In this document: piece after piece, positions 10,632 to 22,875 of the stretch
Layout: every line of letters begins with the position of its first letter
Position numbering within the stretch: the first letter of the stretch is position 1
Assembly (NCBI GenBank): GCA_015501595.1
Contig: JADNRX010000510.1
Coordinates: forward strand, 1-37,132
DNA from: Hymenopellis radicata
Lineage: Eukaryota > Basidiomycota > Agaricomycetes > Agaricales > Physalacriaceae
Length of the DNA stretch: 37,132 bases
Direction: 5' to 3'
Made by a program: the position numbers and the translations under genes
Notes under the pieces: model-generated
The model's input: the letters and a program-made list of their open reading frames with translations, nothing else
The model's database searches: none
Told to the model about the DNA's origin: nothing

Positions 10632-11792
10632 GTTTCCGACGTGAACGCCGGTATCTGAGGCGAGAGATAAGAAAGAAGATGCAGCCTGACTGTCTGAACA
10701 TAGAAGTCGGTTTTATAGCTTCGGAACGGATCGATGGAAGATACATACGTTTTAATTAAACCTGACGGCACTGTAGTGACACGCTCATACAGTCCCAGTT
10801 TGACTGATGAGCACTACAGATCCCCAGCGCTAACATAGGGTCTATATACAATGAGAGGGATGGACGACGCCGGTACCCTAGGAAGGTAGCATGTGGCGAA
10901 AAGACGTACTCAGGACAGATGAGACTAGAGCGCCGAAGCACCAAAGTACTGGGGCGGGAAACGAAGCGAGATTTTAGAATTCAGAAGATCATCAGCCGGT
11001 GCGTGAGAGACTGGTGCAGAGTTCGCGTCGCCGTTTGTGCTGGAAGGTTGTAGCAACGTCGAATCTTTGATTGGCAGTCATTCACATTCAATCTCGTCTG
11101 AAGCAAGCCTTTTAGCCGAAGTGAGTGTTGGAAAGACACAAGCCCGACCTGCGGACCGTTTCAGGCGCGTCCGCAAGAGCTGAGGCATACCGTGGTGAGC
11201 GTACGAAGGAGAAGGTGAACCGTGAGTCCGTGCCGAATAATTAGCACTCGGCTCAAGCCGGCGGACCTTCAAATTTTAAACGCCGGCAACTTGAGAGAGC
11301 CCGAGTTTGCTCCCTCCTATTGCGCTGGCTCCTCAGCCGTATCTCCAGCTGGAAGCGCCCTCCGGGCCCCTCCCCCAAACAAATACATGGTTCACCGCAA
11401 TGCTTAGTACCGTTCAGCCGACATCGTTGCAAATGACTCGCAAGATATTAATGTATTGAACTCCCATCATCCGTCGTCATGATCCTACGGACCGCTCTCA
11501 ACTTTCGACTTGTGTTCCGAGTACTCAGGCTGTGGCGCGCTTTCGGCGCTTCTCCCATGTTGATTTCTATGGAAAGACAGTGTCCGATCATGATGAAGCT
11601 TACACATCACAGCGACTCCATGGGGAGTCAGTACCTAGGACTACAGGTCCTCCGAGCTGTTAATCCATTTAGATGGCGCCCTGTTCGAACGCGTATCCTC
11701 ATCCTGTGCCAGCTCAAACGACCATTCACACAATACAATACATATCATTTTGTGCAGGAAACAAAGGAACTTCAGAACAATAGTTTCTTATA
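10632..11792. other. Intergenic, no supported gene
   Basis: Only short frames without family signatures occur on either strand. The stretch presumably contains the promoter of tandem copy 3 and the 3' flank of the minus-strand gene that follows. No repeat or RNA gene was recognised. Confidence 0.4.
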
Positions 11793-12578
11793 CTAATTTG
11801 CGCCGCGGAAGTAGTCATCTGCCTTATAGTACGCCCCGTGTACATACGCGCCAGTAGCTACAGACACGATGTCAGCTGTACAGCACTTGGAAGATCGGAG
11901 AATACAACGTACCAGCGAGGGTGCAAGGACAATTGATCATCATCACAGGAACCGCAACCACCCTCGGTGCTGTCGGGTACTGTCCAAACCCCATGGCAGT
12001 GCCGCATACATGGCAAGTGGTTGGCGCGACGGAGGAGGAGGAGGGAGGACATGTACTGTAACAGAGCTTCGTGGTGCTGACGTCGGGGAATAGTAGTTCT
12101 GGGGAGGGGCCGGGGAAAGTGCGAGTTGTGTAGGCCGTGGGTTGTATACGTAGTCGTTGGCCCGCACCATAGGACCGTACGGGTATGTAGCAGCGGGCGA
12201 TGGGTTTCCACGATAGCACGTCAACGCGTTGTGAGCAACCGGACCGTAGACATGAGATGGCGGGCTGCCCACTGAGGAACCGCGCTGAGAGATACTGTCG
12301 CTAGGATAAATGGGTGGAATCACGCCGCGCACTCCAGATCCTTGATTTGACGCGATGGATCCGCGGCGCACCCCACTTCCACTCAATGATACAGAAGCGG
12401 GGACAACTACAACTCCACCGTGATAACTGACTAGGTGATTAACACTATACGTTCGGTGTGGCACGCGAACCGATAAGTGTCGTGAGCCTCCAGTATGTGA
12501 GTGGCGCGCAGATCGCCCGTCATGAGAGCTATGATAAGATGCTGGAGCTATGGCCAGCCGAGGAAGATAGAGGCTCAT
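11793..12578 (-). CDS. Hypothetical Ser/Pro/Tyr-rich protein
   Basis: The first in-frame ATG is at 12578. A three-exon model keeps phase throughout: 12578-12057, 11979-11913, 11857-11793, giving 217 aa. The protein is low complexity and rich in Ser, Pro, Tyr, Gly and Val (VYGPVAHNALTCYRGNPSP, YPYGPMVRANDYVYNPRP), with a hydrophobic segment RVVAVPVMMINCPCTLAA and a C-terminus GAYYKADDYFRGAN. No domain, signal peptide or clear TM helix was recognised. If the 78 bp first intron is not removed, the frame would instead end at 11943 through a poly-Pro stretch; the spliced version has the more protein-like ending. Function unknown. Confidence 0.55.
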
Positions 12579-12774
12579 GACAGTGGGCAGAGCAGCGACT
12601 TGATCTACAACGCTGTGTGCCAACTTATAAGTAGGCCATACTAGGAGAAGGAAGCGAACCTGAGGCTGTACATCGAAAATGGGCAAAGAGTGAACTCTGT
12701 GAAAGGTGCCGTGCGTCTTCCTTTCCTTTCCTCTCCGTATTCAGGGGCACGCTGAGATCAATGGTTTGATCCTG

Positions 12775-15225
12775 AATGGTAGGCACACAAATGACCATTG
12801 CGCCGAGTCAGGTGAAGAGCCATAGTCACCAAAGCATTTCTTGCTCAAGCAGGGACAAGACAGCAGAAAGGGCTTTCATTGCGCCGATGCTACAGCTGTT
12901 GAAGTTAACAGCCTCTCCAGTCCAGTACCAAAATTACGACATGCAGGTGAGAACACGCCGTTCCGAAAATAGTCAAAATCCCAGAGCTGTTAGCGAGTTC
13001 CGAGAAGGCAGAGCACCAGACCCGAAGTGGATAAAATCATGCGGCCTCTATTGGAGGCTGTCCGTACAAGATAGGCATTTGAGCACCAAGTTTGCAGGGC
13101 ATCAGAGCGAAAGGAACAGTACTGTCGATAAATACAAAGGCACGTTAGGACACTTCCGAATGAGCTGCAGGATTGGGTTAGCTGTAGAGCTGTAAAGTCA
13201 ATGTCGGCTCAAATTGCATCAGTCCCGACGGAAATCACGTCTGGTCGCGGATTTTCCAGAGGGGAGGGGAGTGTAATTACAATCCTGTAATCCAGCGACA
13301 ACGAGGTGGTGGTGGTGGTGGGTAACCCTCATCTTGTGGACGAGACGACACAGGTAGGAAGCGTGGCAAAGATGTGACTCATCGATCAGGCCGAACAGGT
13401 GACCGCAATCGGCGCGTTCAACTTTCCCAGACTTTCCCTTTCCCTTTCACTTCCACAACAGCCACCCACATCGGTAAGTCAATATTTTCATGTCTTTTTC
13501 TCTGTACGCTAAACGCAGATAAGGATATCGCAATGGATCCTGCCTCCAACACTGTCAATCGCATCACGGACGTTGTGCCCGCCAACTTCCTCCAGACGCT
13601 GTCCGAAGTTGCCCAGTCGAAGCTCTCAGACGAGAAGGCGTTATCCGCATTGGAGGAAGAGCTTCCTGCTCTTGAAGCTCGTCTAGAACAGCTCAAGGCC
13701 GAGACGGCGACTCTTGAGCAGCTCATCGTCGACAAGGTCAACGAGCAGACGCGCCTGCGCTCGTCTATTGCCAGGCATACGTCCCTACTTGCGCCTTCTC
13801 CCATGCGCTCTCTCCCATGCGAAATCTTGAGCGAAATCTTCCTCTATTACGTCGCGATCTCCCAACCTGCAGTATATGATACTACTTTTGAAGACATCGT
13901 TGCATCCCACCGCGTCCACACTCTTATTCTTCGAGTCTGTCGTCGATGGCGAACGACTGCTCTGGCTGATCCACGGCTGTGGACCACCATTCCTTTGCCT
14001 GTTTCTGACGACGGCATGCGGAATTACACTCACCCTTTGATATCAGGTTCTCCTGAGCAGCAGACTGCATATTGGCAGGCCCTTGAAAGACGAATAGAGG
14101 CCACTTCTACCCTTCCTCTCAACCTTCTTTTCTACGTGGTTCCATACAGTACTTACACCACTCCCAACTACGCAATTTCCACTTTCCAGACGTTCCTTCG
14201 GTTGCTCCCAAGGGCGGATACCATTAGCGCTTGCTTCTCTCTACGCGAACTGCCCATTGCCATTCCCCCTCGCTTCAATGATTGATGGGGCAGAGCTCCT
14301 ACTGGCCACCCACGTTCATACTGCCCGAGTATTTTGCCTAGAAGAAGCGATTCTTCGTAAACTTATGTCTGCCATACCCAATGTTGAACACCTAGAGATA
14401 CGCTCCCTCTTCCTGACTGAATCGCGTCTTCTTCATCTTCCAAATCCAGGACGTTGTCTGCGCACCTTGCGAGTACCCTATGGTTCCATACCTCTTGTCG
14501 ACCTCCTTGCTCTTTTAGATCGTGCGCCACTCCTCGAGACCCTCGAGGTCTGCAGCATCAATGCGCGCAGTACTGAAAACTGTCGTGTCGTAACCCATGC
14601 CTGTCTCTCGACCTTCCATCTCAGCGTGACTACACAGGAAAACGATGCTATCTTCCAGCATCTTACATTGCCCGCCCTCCGTTCTCTGTCTCTATCCACG
14701 AGACAGAACACGAATCAATGGCCTCGGCCAAGCAATATTACCTTTCTGCGGCGCTCTGGCTGCATGCTGACAGAAATTGCTCTCCGTCTCCTCAAAATTG
14801 ACGACACACTCCTCATGGAACTCCTTTCGTTACAAAAGGATCTAAGCGTCATGCAGCTTAACGTCTTTGACCTTGTTGGGCATGGGCCCCTTTCGATGTC
14901 CATCCTCGACTTTCTGTCCACAATACCCGAGGGTGCATTGAATCGTCCAGTCCCGGCGCTGAAGGTCCTTACGCTCGCGGTGATTCCAGGGCAATTGAAA
15001 AGGCTGCAACAGTTTGTCCAATCGCGTTCTGCTCAGTCGGACGGCATTGCGCGCCTTTCAAAAGTTGACCTTCGAGTACGGATGGAAGGGAAGGGAAGTG
15101 AAGTCAAACGGATGGTGCACGCGGTTATGTTTGAGGGGTTTGTAAGGGCAGGCATAGACATTGGGCTTTCATACAGAAGTCGGTGGTATGGAACTGACAA
15201 TAGTTTGGGAACATTCTTGCACAGC
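12775..15225 (+). repeat. Left arm of a ~2.4 kb inverted duplication (F-box cassette A)
   Basis: This arm is homologous to the reverse complement of 20505-22875. The similarity begins outside the F-box gene (shared stretch ccattgcgccgagtcaggtg), covers the whole promoter/leader including the 5'UTR intron, and runs to the end of the coding region. The arms differ by many substitutions and small indels, so the duplication is not recent. Boundaries are approximate, read by eye. Confidence 0.85.
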
Positions 15226-15231
15226 CTCTGA
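13533..15231 (+). pseudogene. F-box protein, copy A (single frameshift)
   Basis: Start ATG 13533 (MDPASNTVNRITDVVPANF). An N-terminal coiled coil of ~50 residues (LEEELPALEARLEQLKAE) is followed by an F-box (RSLPCEILSEIFLYYV) and a region with leucine-rich-repeat-like spacing (IPNVEHLEIRSLFLT, NPGRCLRTLRVP, LPALRSLSLS). This is the common Agaricomycete F-box architecture, expected to recruit substrates to an SCF ubiquitin ligase. The reading frame stops at 14285, while the rest continues in the +1 frame from about 14257 to TGA 15231. Aligned with copy B, this copy has 4 extra bases in about 14230-14290, which explains the break. A 5'UTR intron (gtaagt...aaacgcag, ending at 13518) lies upstream. 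Two truncated products are conceivable, but a decaying gene is more likely. Confidence 0.75.
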
Positions 15232-15497
15232 AAAGGGCATTGGTAGGATTATGTGCGTCCTGGCGCGGTCGCTACGGATGATATATCTTTTGTGTTCTTA
15301 GCATGTAGATTCTAGTAGAGTATGCCATCTGCATCTAGTCTACACAAGCGACATTGACGTCGCGTACATAGGGTTTTGTCGTATAATCAATGCATGTTTG
15401 GATAATTATAACTCGCCGCCAAACATGGGGCAGCAGGTTAGTGATTAAAAGGGAATTGTAAGCAACTCGCAGTGCAGATAAGTACATGCATTGTAAA

Positions 15498-15787
15498 GGT
15501 TTAGGTGCGAATATATGCGTCCGAAAATAGGTTTGGATGCGACTACTTATATGCGTTCGAAAACAGGTTTGGATGCGAATATATGCGTTCGAAAAGGTTG
15601 AGATGCGAATACATGCGTCCGAAAACAGGTTTGGATGCGAATATATGCGTTCGAAAACAGGTTTGGATGCGAATATATGCGTTCGAAAAGGTTTAGATGC
15701 GCATATATGCGTCCGAACAGAGATTTAGATGCGCATATATGCGTTCGAAAACAGGTTTAAATATATGTGTTCGAACACAGGTTTAGA
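15498..15787 (+). repeat. Minisatellite, ~32 bp unit, about nine copies
   Basis: Tandem units begin GGTTTGGATGCGAATATATG and continue CGTTCGAAAACA. Units are 30-36 bp and differ by a few substitutions. Many contain the near-palindrome gcgcatatatgcg. The array ends in a shortened unit about 90 bp before the MED13 start codon, so it lies in the promoter or leader of that gene. All three frames of the array are partly open, but this is a result of the repeat, not a gene. Confidence 0.9.
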
Positions 15788-15876
15788 AACCGTCGAGCCT
15801 TAGGCATCGTGGCGCCAATAATAACACTGACAGATTTACGGAAGGTAAGCATTACATAATCATCAATGCTTCCTCG

Positions 15877-18800
15877 ATGTCTCTCAATGTCGCGACGCTC
15901 GACGCCAACGTATCCAACGTAGCCTTCCTCGTCGTCTCATCGCCGGTACCAGCGACAATCGAGGCGCTGCGACGGCGCATCGTTGAGCAGAATGGCGACA
16001 GCGCGCTCGTCGACTCATTACTGACCAGTGTGCACATTGCTGCCACTTCGTGTATGCATATCTTCCGAATACTGCCTCAGGTCGACCCGTTTAGCGACCT
16101 CGACTTATCGGGGCTGACTGGTGAGCTCGCTGTGCCGTCGTTGAGCATCGCTGACTTGAGCGCAGTCGTCGAATCGTCATCGTTTTCCCCGCAGGACCTC
16201 GTATCACCAGCTTTCCCGCCCAAGGCCCTTCGGACAACTGTCTCCCACTTTCTTAATGCTGTCCGCGACTCCCTTATCGACAGCGTTGCCCGCGCCCTGT
16301 GTGTCCGAGGTCGCCTCAAGGCCGGATTCTTGATATCTTATGCCGCGCCTACTAATGAGTGGTCTGCTCCATGGGCAGTGACACGGTCCGTCGTCTATAT
16401 TATCTTGTACTAGTACTTATTCACAACAGGCCATTTCTATACTGCTTTCTGCAGGTACACCTCACCCAGTCTCGCCTCATTGTCCATCCGATTCTGGTTC
16501 CGACGTCCTTTGTCTCCCTTGCCCCGTCTTTGCCTGCCGGGACACCTATATCTCTCCTGCCATATGGGACGCCGGCATATTTCCTCACTTGGTACCATGG
16601 TCCGACGTCTGCATTGTCCAAGCAGTTTCGTGAATCCTTCATCGGTCTAGGTGCACATATACGGGATCCCGACACGTATATCATTGCTTGGGTTATTGTA
16701 GAGAACAGGCAGGGCGAAGACAAGGGTGTAACCATCATCTATCCAACCTGTCTCTGCGTGCAATCCATCTCATCCAACCATCCACCATTGCCCTACATTC
16801 CCACTCTTCCGGCCACCTTACAATCTTCACCTTCAGGAACTAGTTCCCCTACCCCCGCCATGTCGTTTCTCTCGCTCTCCAGTCCCAGCTCTACCAATGC
16901 CTTTCGTACACTAACTGGCTCCAAAAGCCGCGATATTGATCGCATCGCGAAAGAGGTCGGTGGTTTTGTCGACGCAGTCGCAAAGGAGCGGGAGCGAGAA
17001 AGGGAGCGTCTGAAAAAGCTCTCCAGAACACCGTCGCAGGCATTTCCTGCACCGCAACAAACACCGCAGCCCGTACCACAACCGTCACCGCCCCAACAAC
17101 CACCATCAATACCAATTCAGCCTCCACCACACTCAGCACCAATACAGCAAACCGCGGACACCTTCTATCCCTCTCCTCCCCAAGCTAATGCTGTTATTCC
17201 TCCTCCTCCGGGAAATGCCTCTCCAGTCGTCATGCAACAAGTTCCCATGGACGTGGACCCTCAACCCATTCAATCTTCTTATGGTTCTTTTGACTCGAAT
17301 TGGATGAACGACTTCCTCTCCTTCGAAGTCAACAACGTTGCAGAGACCAGTGGCATGATGGGTATGGCTGACTTTGAAGCCGATTTTACAGAAGACGATT
17401 TCAGTTTCTTCGACACGAAGCCTGCTGTGGTCCCGGGCATTACCACCGGTTTGACGCCAGCCGCTGGCGTTGCGGAGGAAATGTGGGACGTAGGTGGGAT
17501 TGGCAGTGTTCACACGCATCTTGCTACGCCTGATGTGCATCATGCGCTTCCCAGTCCTGCGGCAGAGAAGACGATACCGGATTTTCGCATGGCCGATGTC
17601 AACGTGCATACTGAAGTGACACCTGACGAGCCGATGGGAGAATGGGACGCGATTCCTTTCGACGAGAGTTATCGGAGAGTAGATGGCAAGTATAGTGCAG
17701 GCAAGTTCCGGAGTGGGTTGATGAGCCCACCATACGAAGCAGATGGGTGGTATGAGCGGAAGACCGATCCGAGTCTCGGTGTGATCAAGCGGTTGGTCAT
17801 GCTGAAGCAGAAGGTTGTTGAAAGATCTGAGAAGGATGACTGGGAGAAAGAGTGGGCCGAGGCGAGGGGCGACTGCGAGGACGATGAAGACGTTCAGGAC
17901 AGCGATGAGGATATGGATGACGATGACAGTGATGATGATGCGGAGGGCGAACGTCCGTCGACGCCTTTGCCGGTGTATCTCCCTCTAGGTCCAGCACTAC
18001 TTCCGCTACAGTTCAAGCACGAATTCATGCTCCCCCTAAGCGGGCCTCTACGATCCGGCGTCAATCCTGGCGGCAATACTGGAGTCGCAATTGGAACGGG
18101 CGTGTCGTCGGTACCTACACCGGTATCTCCTGGTCGTGGTGGTAAAGGGAGAATGCTGGAAGCGGCTGCTGAGAGCTTGGGACGCGAGATAGTGGAAAAC
18201 CAGATCTGGTCCGCCGTGTGGTCAGATGTCAACTGCCAAGGAACGACTCGTGGGGGCGATATGTGGGGAAAGGACGTACAGGCTGTGAGCAGCTTGTTCG
18301 CGGCTGTTAACGGTGTGAAGGCGCCCGTTACGATGGATGAGCTGTTCAACCTTCGTGGGTTATATTGCTCTGCGCCTGATGATAACTGAAGAATGACTTT
18401 GTAGACAGTCCGGACTCGCGTTTCGAGAAATTGGAGCCTCCGAGGGTGTTGGTCGGGAAAGGCGAGGCTGTTATTGAGTTGGTGCCTCCAGCCTTGAATT
18501 TTTGGGATAAGCTGGGCCTTGGCCCTCGCAGTGGCAAGAAGGACATTCAAGCGTTCTTTACATTTGATGTGTCACAGGAGGACATTTCACATATCGCGAG
18601 AGATTGGCTGTCGGCGCTGCATACGGCTTACGAGGTCGGTGTCCTTGTTAGATTCATTGGGGAAATGCTCATGTTCTTTCTAGGCAAAGCATTTCGGCAA
18701 AGTCACTCCAGGTAGAAGCGACTTTTGCGATGACGGGATCGTGAAAATGCGGTACGATTCAGCGCTTAGGAAAAGCTTCGGTGAGTGACTCTGTATTTAC

Positions 18801-20243
18801 CATTTTGCTGTGTTAAATTGTGCGTAGATGCTTTTGTCACCGGAATTCCCGAACCTCCTCCGAGAACGAACATAGTTGTTTTCATTCTGACGCCCATCGC
18901 CACGATGCATGTTCAGTCGCCTGTGATGCGGCAGCTTTTCTCTGTCGTCCGGAAAGCATCCAAGGCTTCCGACTCTCACATTCTGTTTCAGTTTATTCCT
19001 GAACAGATCCTACGATCAGAGTATAACAGTCACCTTGACAGTCTATGCTTGTCTTTGTACGACCGTATCCTCGTCCCTGTCGTCCGCTCCATGTCACGGA
19101 AATTGTTCCAGGTCGGGGAGGTGAAGAAGCACCTGGAGGATCCTGCTTTTGTTCTTGCCCGAACACCACAACAGTCGAAAGTCATTTATAGCCCGCTCAA
19201 GACAGAGTCGCCTTCTGTGAGCCTCGATGTGATGGAGAAGGGAACGTTCCTCCATGTCGGGTATGCGATAAGCGATTGTGGTAAATGGCTGTTTGCTTCA
19301 TGTGTTGATCAGCGTGGTGAAGGGCATGACCTGGGAGTGTGGTTGACTGTGAAGGGCGGAGGAGGTGATCCGGATACTGAGGTGGATGAGATGACGTTCC
19401 TCGTTTCGAAAGTGTGGGACTTCACTTCGCGGTTTGCCAAGCGTGCAAATATTGAGTGGAGGATTGTCATTGCCAAGCTGGGGTCGATGGAGGAACCTGA
19501 GTTGGATGGTATGTTACTTCCCCTTTGCTTTGTCGAGCTGAAACTGACGCTTCACGTTAGCTTGGACTTCCCATCTCGAGAACGGCGCTTATGAGCCCAC
19601 GGAAATGGGACCCGTTCATGTTTCTATAGTGTCGGTTGACCCATCCACGCCGTGGATGTTCACTTCGCGACCAGACTTTGATTCCTCTCCTCCACACTCA
19701 AAACCCGTCGGCCGATCCGTTTCAATGTCGAGTTCGAAACCTAACAAGAGCACGTCCAACCCCGTCTTCATGGACGTCTCGGCTACCACCTACGCATTAT
19801 TCCAACACTCGCCATTGCCCGTGTCTGTCCCGCCGACGCCTGCAGACATGGGCCTGGACAGCAGACACATACCCGATCCCTCGCCGGCCCATGGGGGTGA
19901 CTCTGATAGTGCGTCCATGGACCTCGGACACGAGGAATACCCACATACCCTCCCTCTCGTCCCCCACGCCAGCTCTACCCTCATCCGCGTTCCGTCCTCC
20001 GGCTCGTCGACGATGCTGCACGTGCATCTTCTGCACAAGATCCGCTCCGTGGGGTGTGCGTACCCCGCTGCAGATTACCAGCAGCTCCTGCGCGACATTA
20101 CGCATTCCTACTTTGCGCTCTCCGTGCTCTCCGCTGCGAAGCGAAGCAGCATTCGTCGCGGGACGATTAATCCTATTTTGCCGTGTCACCTTGCTGCGGT
20201 GGAGGCTATGAAGGCTGTGGCGGTCATTGATGCTGTTGAATAG
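15877..20243 (+). CDS. MED13: Mediator complex subunit 13 (MED13/SRB9), kinase module
   Basis: MED13 links the CDK8-cyclin C-MED12 kinase module to core Mediator in the nucleus and restrains RNA polymerase II transcription. Six exons with matching phases give 1363 aa: 15877-16377, 16455-18354, 18405-18634, 18684-18780, 18828-19508, 19561-20243. The N-terminal region contains QSRLIVHPILVPTSFVSL and the PYGTPAYFLTWYHGP block typical of Med13_N. A Pro/Gln-rich disordered part (about 360-420) is followed by ADGWYERKTDPSLGVIKRLVMLKQK and a strongly acidic tract (about 640-666). The conserved mid and PIWI-like C-terminal part (from about 910, FVTGIPEPPPRTNIVVFILTP) ends with LLRDITHSYFALS and LPCHLAAVEAMKAV. 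It is intact over 4 kb of coding sequence. The first intron (donor gtgaca at 16378) is the least certain junction. The N-terminus may be somewhat longer or shorter than called. Confidence 0.92.
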
Positions 20244-20504
20244 CCAGCCGGCCGGCCCCCCTTTTTTTTCAAGTTTGCTATCTTGCATTTTGTGTGTTGT
20301 AATGTTCACGCTTTTTTTTGCTTGCATTTGATGACAGTATTGCATGTATCATTAGCATTTATCCATTATATGATGTCGGGACGCTTTTTTGTCTTCCGCT
20401 GACCCAAATTGGGACAGGTGACCGCGTTCAACACATGGGAGAGACGAATCATTTCTTTTTATCGCGAGGATTCTACACTACTTACACCCTTTTGGTCTGA
20501 GCAG

Positions 20505-22875
20505 AACCAGTTTACCACTAACTTCCATATGGGAGCTTAATGTCTATACCTGCGCTTACAAACGCCTCAAACATAGCCGCGTGCTCCATCCGTTTGCCTT
20601 CTCTTTCCTTCCGTTTCATCTGTACTCGAAGGTCAACTTTTGAAAGGTGCGCAATGCCATCCGACTGAGCTTGGTCTCCAGAACGCGATTGGACAAGCCG
20701 TTGCACCCTTGTCAATTGGCTTGGAAGCGCCGGGAGCATAAGGACCTTCAGCGCCGGGAGTGGACGATCTACTGCACCCTCGGGTATTGTGGACAGAAAC
20801 TCGAGGATGGACATCGAAAGGAGCCCTCCGCCAGCGAGTCCAAAGACGTTAAGCTGCATGACGCGGAGATCCTTTTGTAACGAAAGGAGTTCCATGAGGA
20901 GTGTGTCGTCGAATTTGGAGAAAAAGAAGGCAAGCTTGGTCAGCATGCAGCCAGAGCGCCGCAGAAAGGCAATATGACTTGGCTGAGGCCATCGCTGCTT
21001 GCCATCTCTCCTAGAGAGAGACAGAGAACGGAGGGCGGGAAATGTAAGATGCTGGAAGATGGCATCGTTTTCCCGTGTAGTCGTCCCCCTGAGATGGAAG
21101 GTCGAGATACGGGTATGAGTTACGACGCGACAGTTTTCCGTATTGGGCGCTTTGATGTCGACCTTGAGGATCTCGAGGAGTGGCGTACGATCTAAAAGAG
21201 CAAGGACGTCGACAAGAGGCATGGGCCCAGTTACTTGAAAGCTGCGCAGGCAACGTCCTGGATTTGGAAGATGAATAAGACGCACTGGTTCGCCGAAGTA
21301 GGACCATATCTCTAGGATTTCGACATTGGGTATGGCAGACATTATTTTTTGATGAAACTCTTCATGCTCATGGAAAAATACTCGGGCCGTATGAACGCGG
21401 GTGGCCAGTGGGATATCGGCAGCGTCGATCAGTGAGGCGAGCTCGGGATTGTCCAAATGGCGTGAAGAATGGAAAACGCTAATGGTATCCGCCCTTGGGA
21501 ACAAACGAAGCAACGTCGGGAAGGTGGAAATTGCGTAAGTGGGAGTGTTGAAATAAGAGACTGCACACAAGTAGAAGAGAAGGTTGAGAGGAAGGGTAGA
21601 AGTGGCCTCTATTCGTCTTTCAAGGGCCTGTGAATATGCAGTCTGCTGCTCAGGAGAACCTAATATCAAAGGATGAGTGTATTCCCGTCTGCCGTCGTCA
21701 GAAACAGCCAAAGGAATGGTGGTCCACAGCCGTGGATCAGCCAGAGCGGTCGTACGCCATCGACGACAGACTAGGAGAATAGGTGTGTGGATGCGGTGGG
21801 ATGCAACGATGTCGTCAAAACTATTATATGTCACAGGTTGGGAGATTGCGACATAATAGCGGAAGATTTCGCTCAAGATCTCGCCTGGGAGAGAGCGGAT
21901 GGGAGAAGGTGCAAGTAGGGACGTATGCACGGCAATAGAAGAGCGCAGACGCGTCTGCTCGTTGACTTTGTCGACGATGAGCTGCTCAAGAGTTGCCGTC
22001 TCCGCCTTGAGCTGTTGTAGACGAGCTTCAAGAGCAGGAAGCTCTTCATCCAATGCGGATAACGCCTTCTCGTCTGCTAGCTTCGACTGGGCAACTGCGG
22101 ATAGCGTCTGGCTGTCACAGAGGAAGTTGGCGGGCATAACGTTCGTGATACGACTGGCACTGTTGGAGGCAGGATCTGGCATCGCGATATCCTTATCCAT
22201 ATCAGCGTACAGAAAAAAAGACATGAAAACATCGACTTACCGATGTGGCTGTTGTGGAAGTGAAAGGAAAAACTGGGGGAAAATCGGACGCGCCGATTTC
22301 GGAGTGATTGCGGTCACCTGTTCGGCTTGATCGATGAGTCATCTGTGCCACGCTTCCTTCCTCGACGGATTACAGGATTGTAAGTACACTCCCCGCCCCT
22401 CTGGAAAATCCGCGACCAGACGTGATGTCCACTGGGAATGATGCAATTTAAGCCGACATTGATTTTACAGCTCTACAGCTAACCCAATCCTGCAGCTCAG
22501 AAGTGTCCTAACGTGCCTTTGTAGTTATCGACAGTATTCCTTTCGCTTTGCTGCTTTGGAAACTTGGTGCTCAAGTACCTATTTTGTACGGACAGCCTCC
22601 AATAGAGGTCGCAGAATCTTATCCAATTCGGGTCTGGTGCTAGGCTGCCTTCTCGGAATGTTGTCGCGAACAGCTCTCGGGTTTTGACTATTTGCAGAAC
22701 GGCGTATTGTCACCTGTACTCTGTCGTAATTTTGGTACGGGAGAGGCTGTCAACTTCAACCGACGCCATAAAAGCCCTTTTTGCTGTCTTTTCCCTGTTC
22801 AGTGAGCAAGGAATGCTTTTCTGGCTGTGACTCTTCACCTGACTCGGCGCAATGGCCATTTGTGTATCTACCCTT
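20505..22875 (-). repeat. Right arm of the ~2.4 kb inverted duplication (F-box cassette B)
   Basis: Reverse-complement counterpart of 12775-15225. It includes F-box gene B, its leader and several hundred bases of upstream DNA. Its outer end coincides with the beginning of a small degenerate tandem repeat at 22873. The two arms enclose about 5.3 kb with MED13 and the minisatellite. Confidence 0.85.
20518..22224 (-). CDS. F-box protein, copy B (intact, 568 aa)
   Basis: Uninterrupted frame from ATG 22224 to the stop at 20518. ATGs further in (22200, 22182) are equally possible starts, and MPDPASNSASRI is the segment matching the start of copy A. Residues ~48-97 form a coiled coil (ALDEELPALEARLQQLKAET), ~111-150 the F-box (SLPGEILSEIFRYY), and the remainder shows irregular leucine-rich spacing (IPNVEILEIWS, NPGRCLRSFQV, LPALKVLMLPALP). 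Predicted role: substrate adaptor of an SCF ubiquitin ligase through SKP1; the target is unknown. It is the only intact member of three copies in this window. The 5'UTR intron acceptor that copy A has (aaacgcag) is altered here, which may lengthen the leader. Confidence 0.85.
   Translation of the reverse strand: MSFFLYADMDKDIAMPDPASNSASRITNVMPANFLCDSQTLSAVAQSKLADEKALSALDEELPALEARLQQLKAETATLEQLIVDKVNEQTRLRSSIAVHTSLLAPSPIRSLPGEILSEIFRYYVAISQPVTYNSFDDIVASHRIHTPILLVCRRWRTTALADPRLWTTIPLAVSDDGRREYTHPLILGSPEQQTAYSQALERRIEATSTLPLNLLFYLCAVSYFNTPTYAISTFPTLLRLFPRADTISVFHSSRHLDNPELASLIDAADIPLATRVHTARVFFHEHEEFHQKIMSAIPNVEILEIWSYFGEPVRLIHLPNPGRCLRSFQVTGPMPLVDVLALLDRTPLLEILKVDIKAPNTENCRVVTHTRISTFHLRGTTTRENDAIFQHLTFPALRSLSLSRRDGKQRWPQPSHIAFLRRSGCMLTKLAFFFSKFDDTLLMELLSLQKDLRVMQLNVFGLAGGGLLSMSILEFLSTIPEGAVDRPLPALKVLMLPALPSQLTRVQRLVQSRSGDQAQSDGIAHLSKVDLRVQMKRKEREGKRMEHAAMFEAFVSAGIDIKLPYGS

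Noticed and set aside
11943..12060. Frameshift in the Ser/Pro/Tyr-rich gene
   Set aside because: A GT..AG intron from 12056 to 11980 joins the two frames in phase, so no frameshift needs to be assumed.
13418..13804. 128-codon minus-strand frame inside F-box copy A
   Set aside because: Antisense shadow of the coiled-coil region; the same shadow appears opposite copies B and C.
15505..15728. Open frames encoding MRIYAxENRF-type repeats
   Set aside because: Produced by the 32 bp minisatellite; no start context or continuation.
17894..18550. 218-codon minus-strand frame
   Set aside because: Antisense to MED13 exons with low-complexity Ser/Pro composition expected from the opposite acidic tract.
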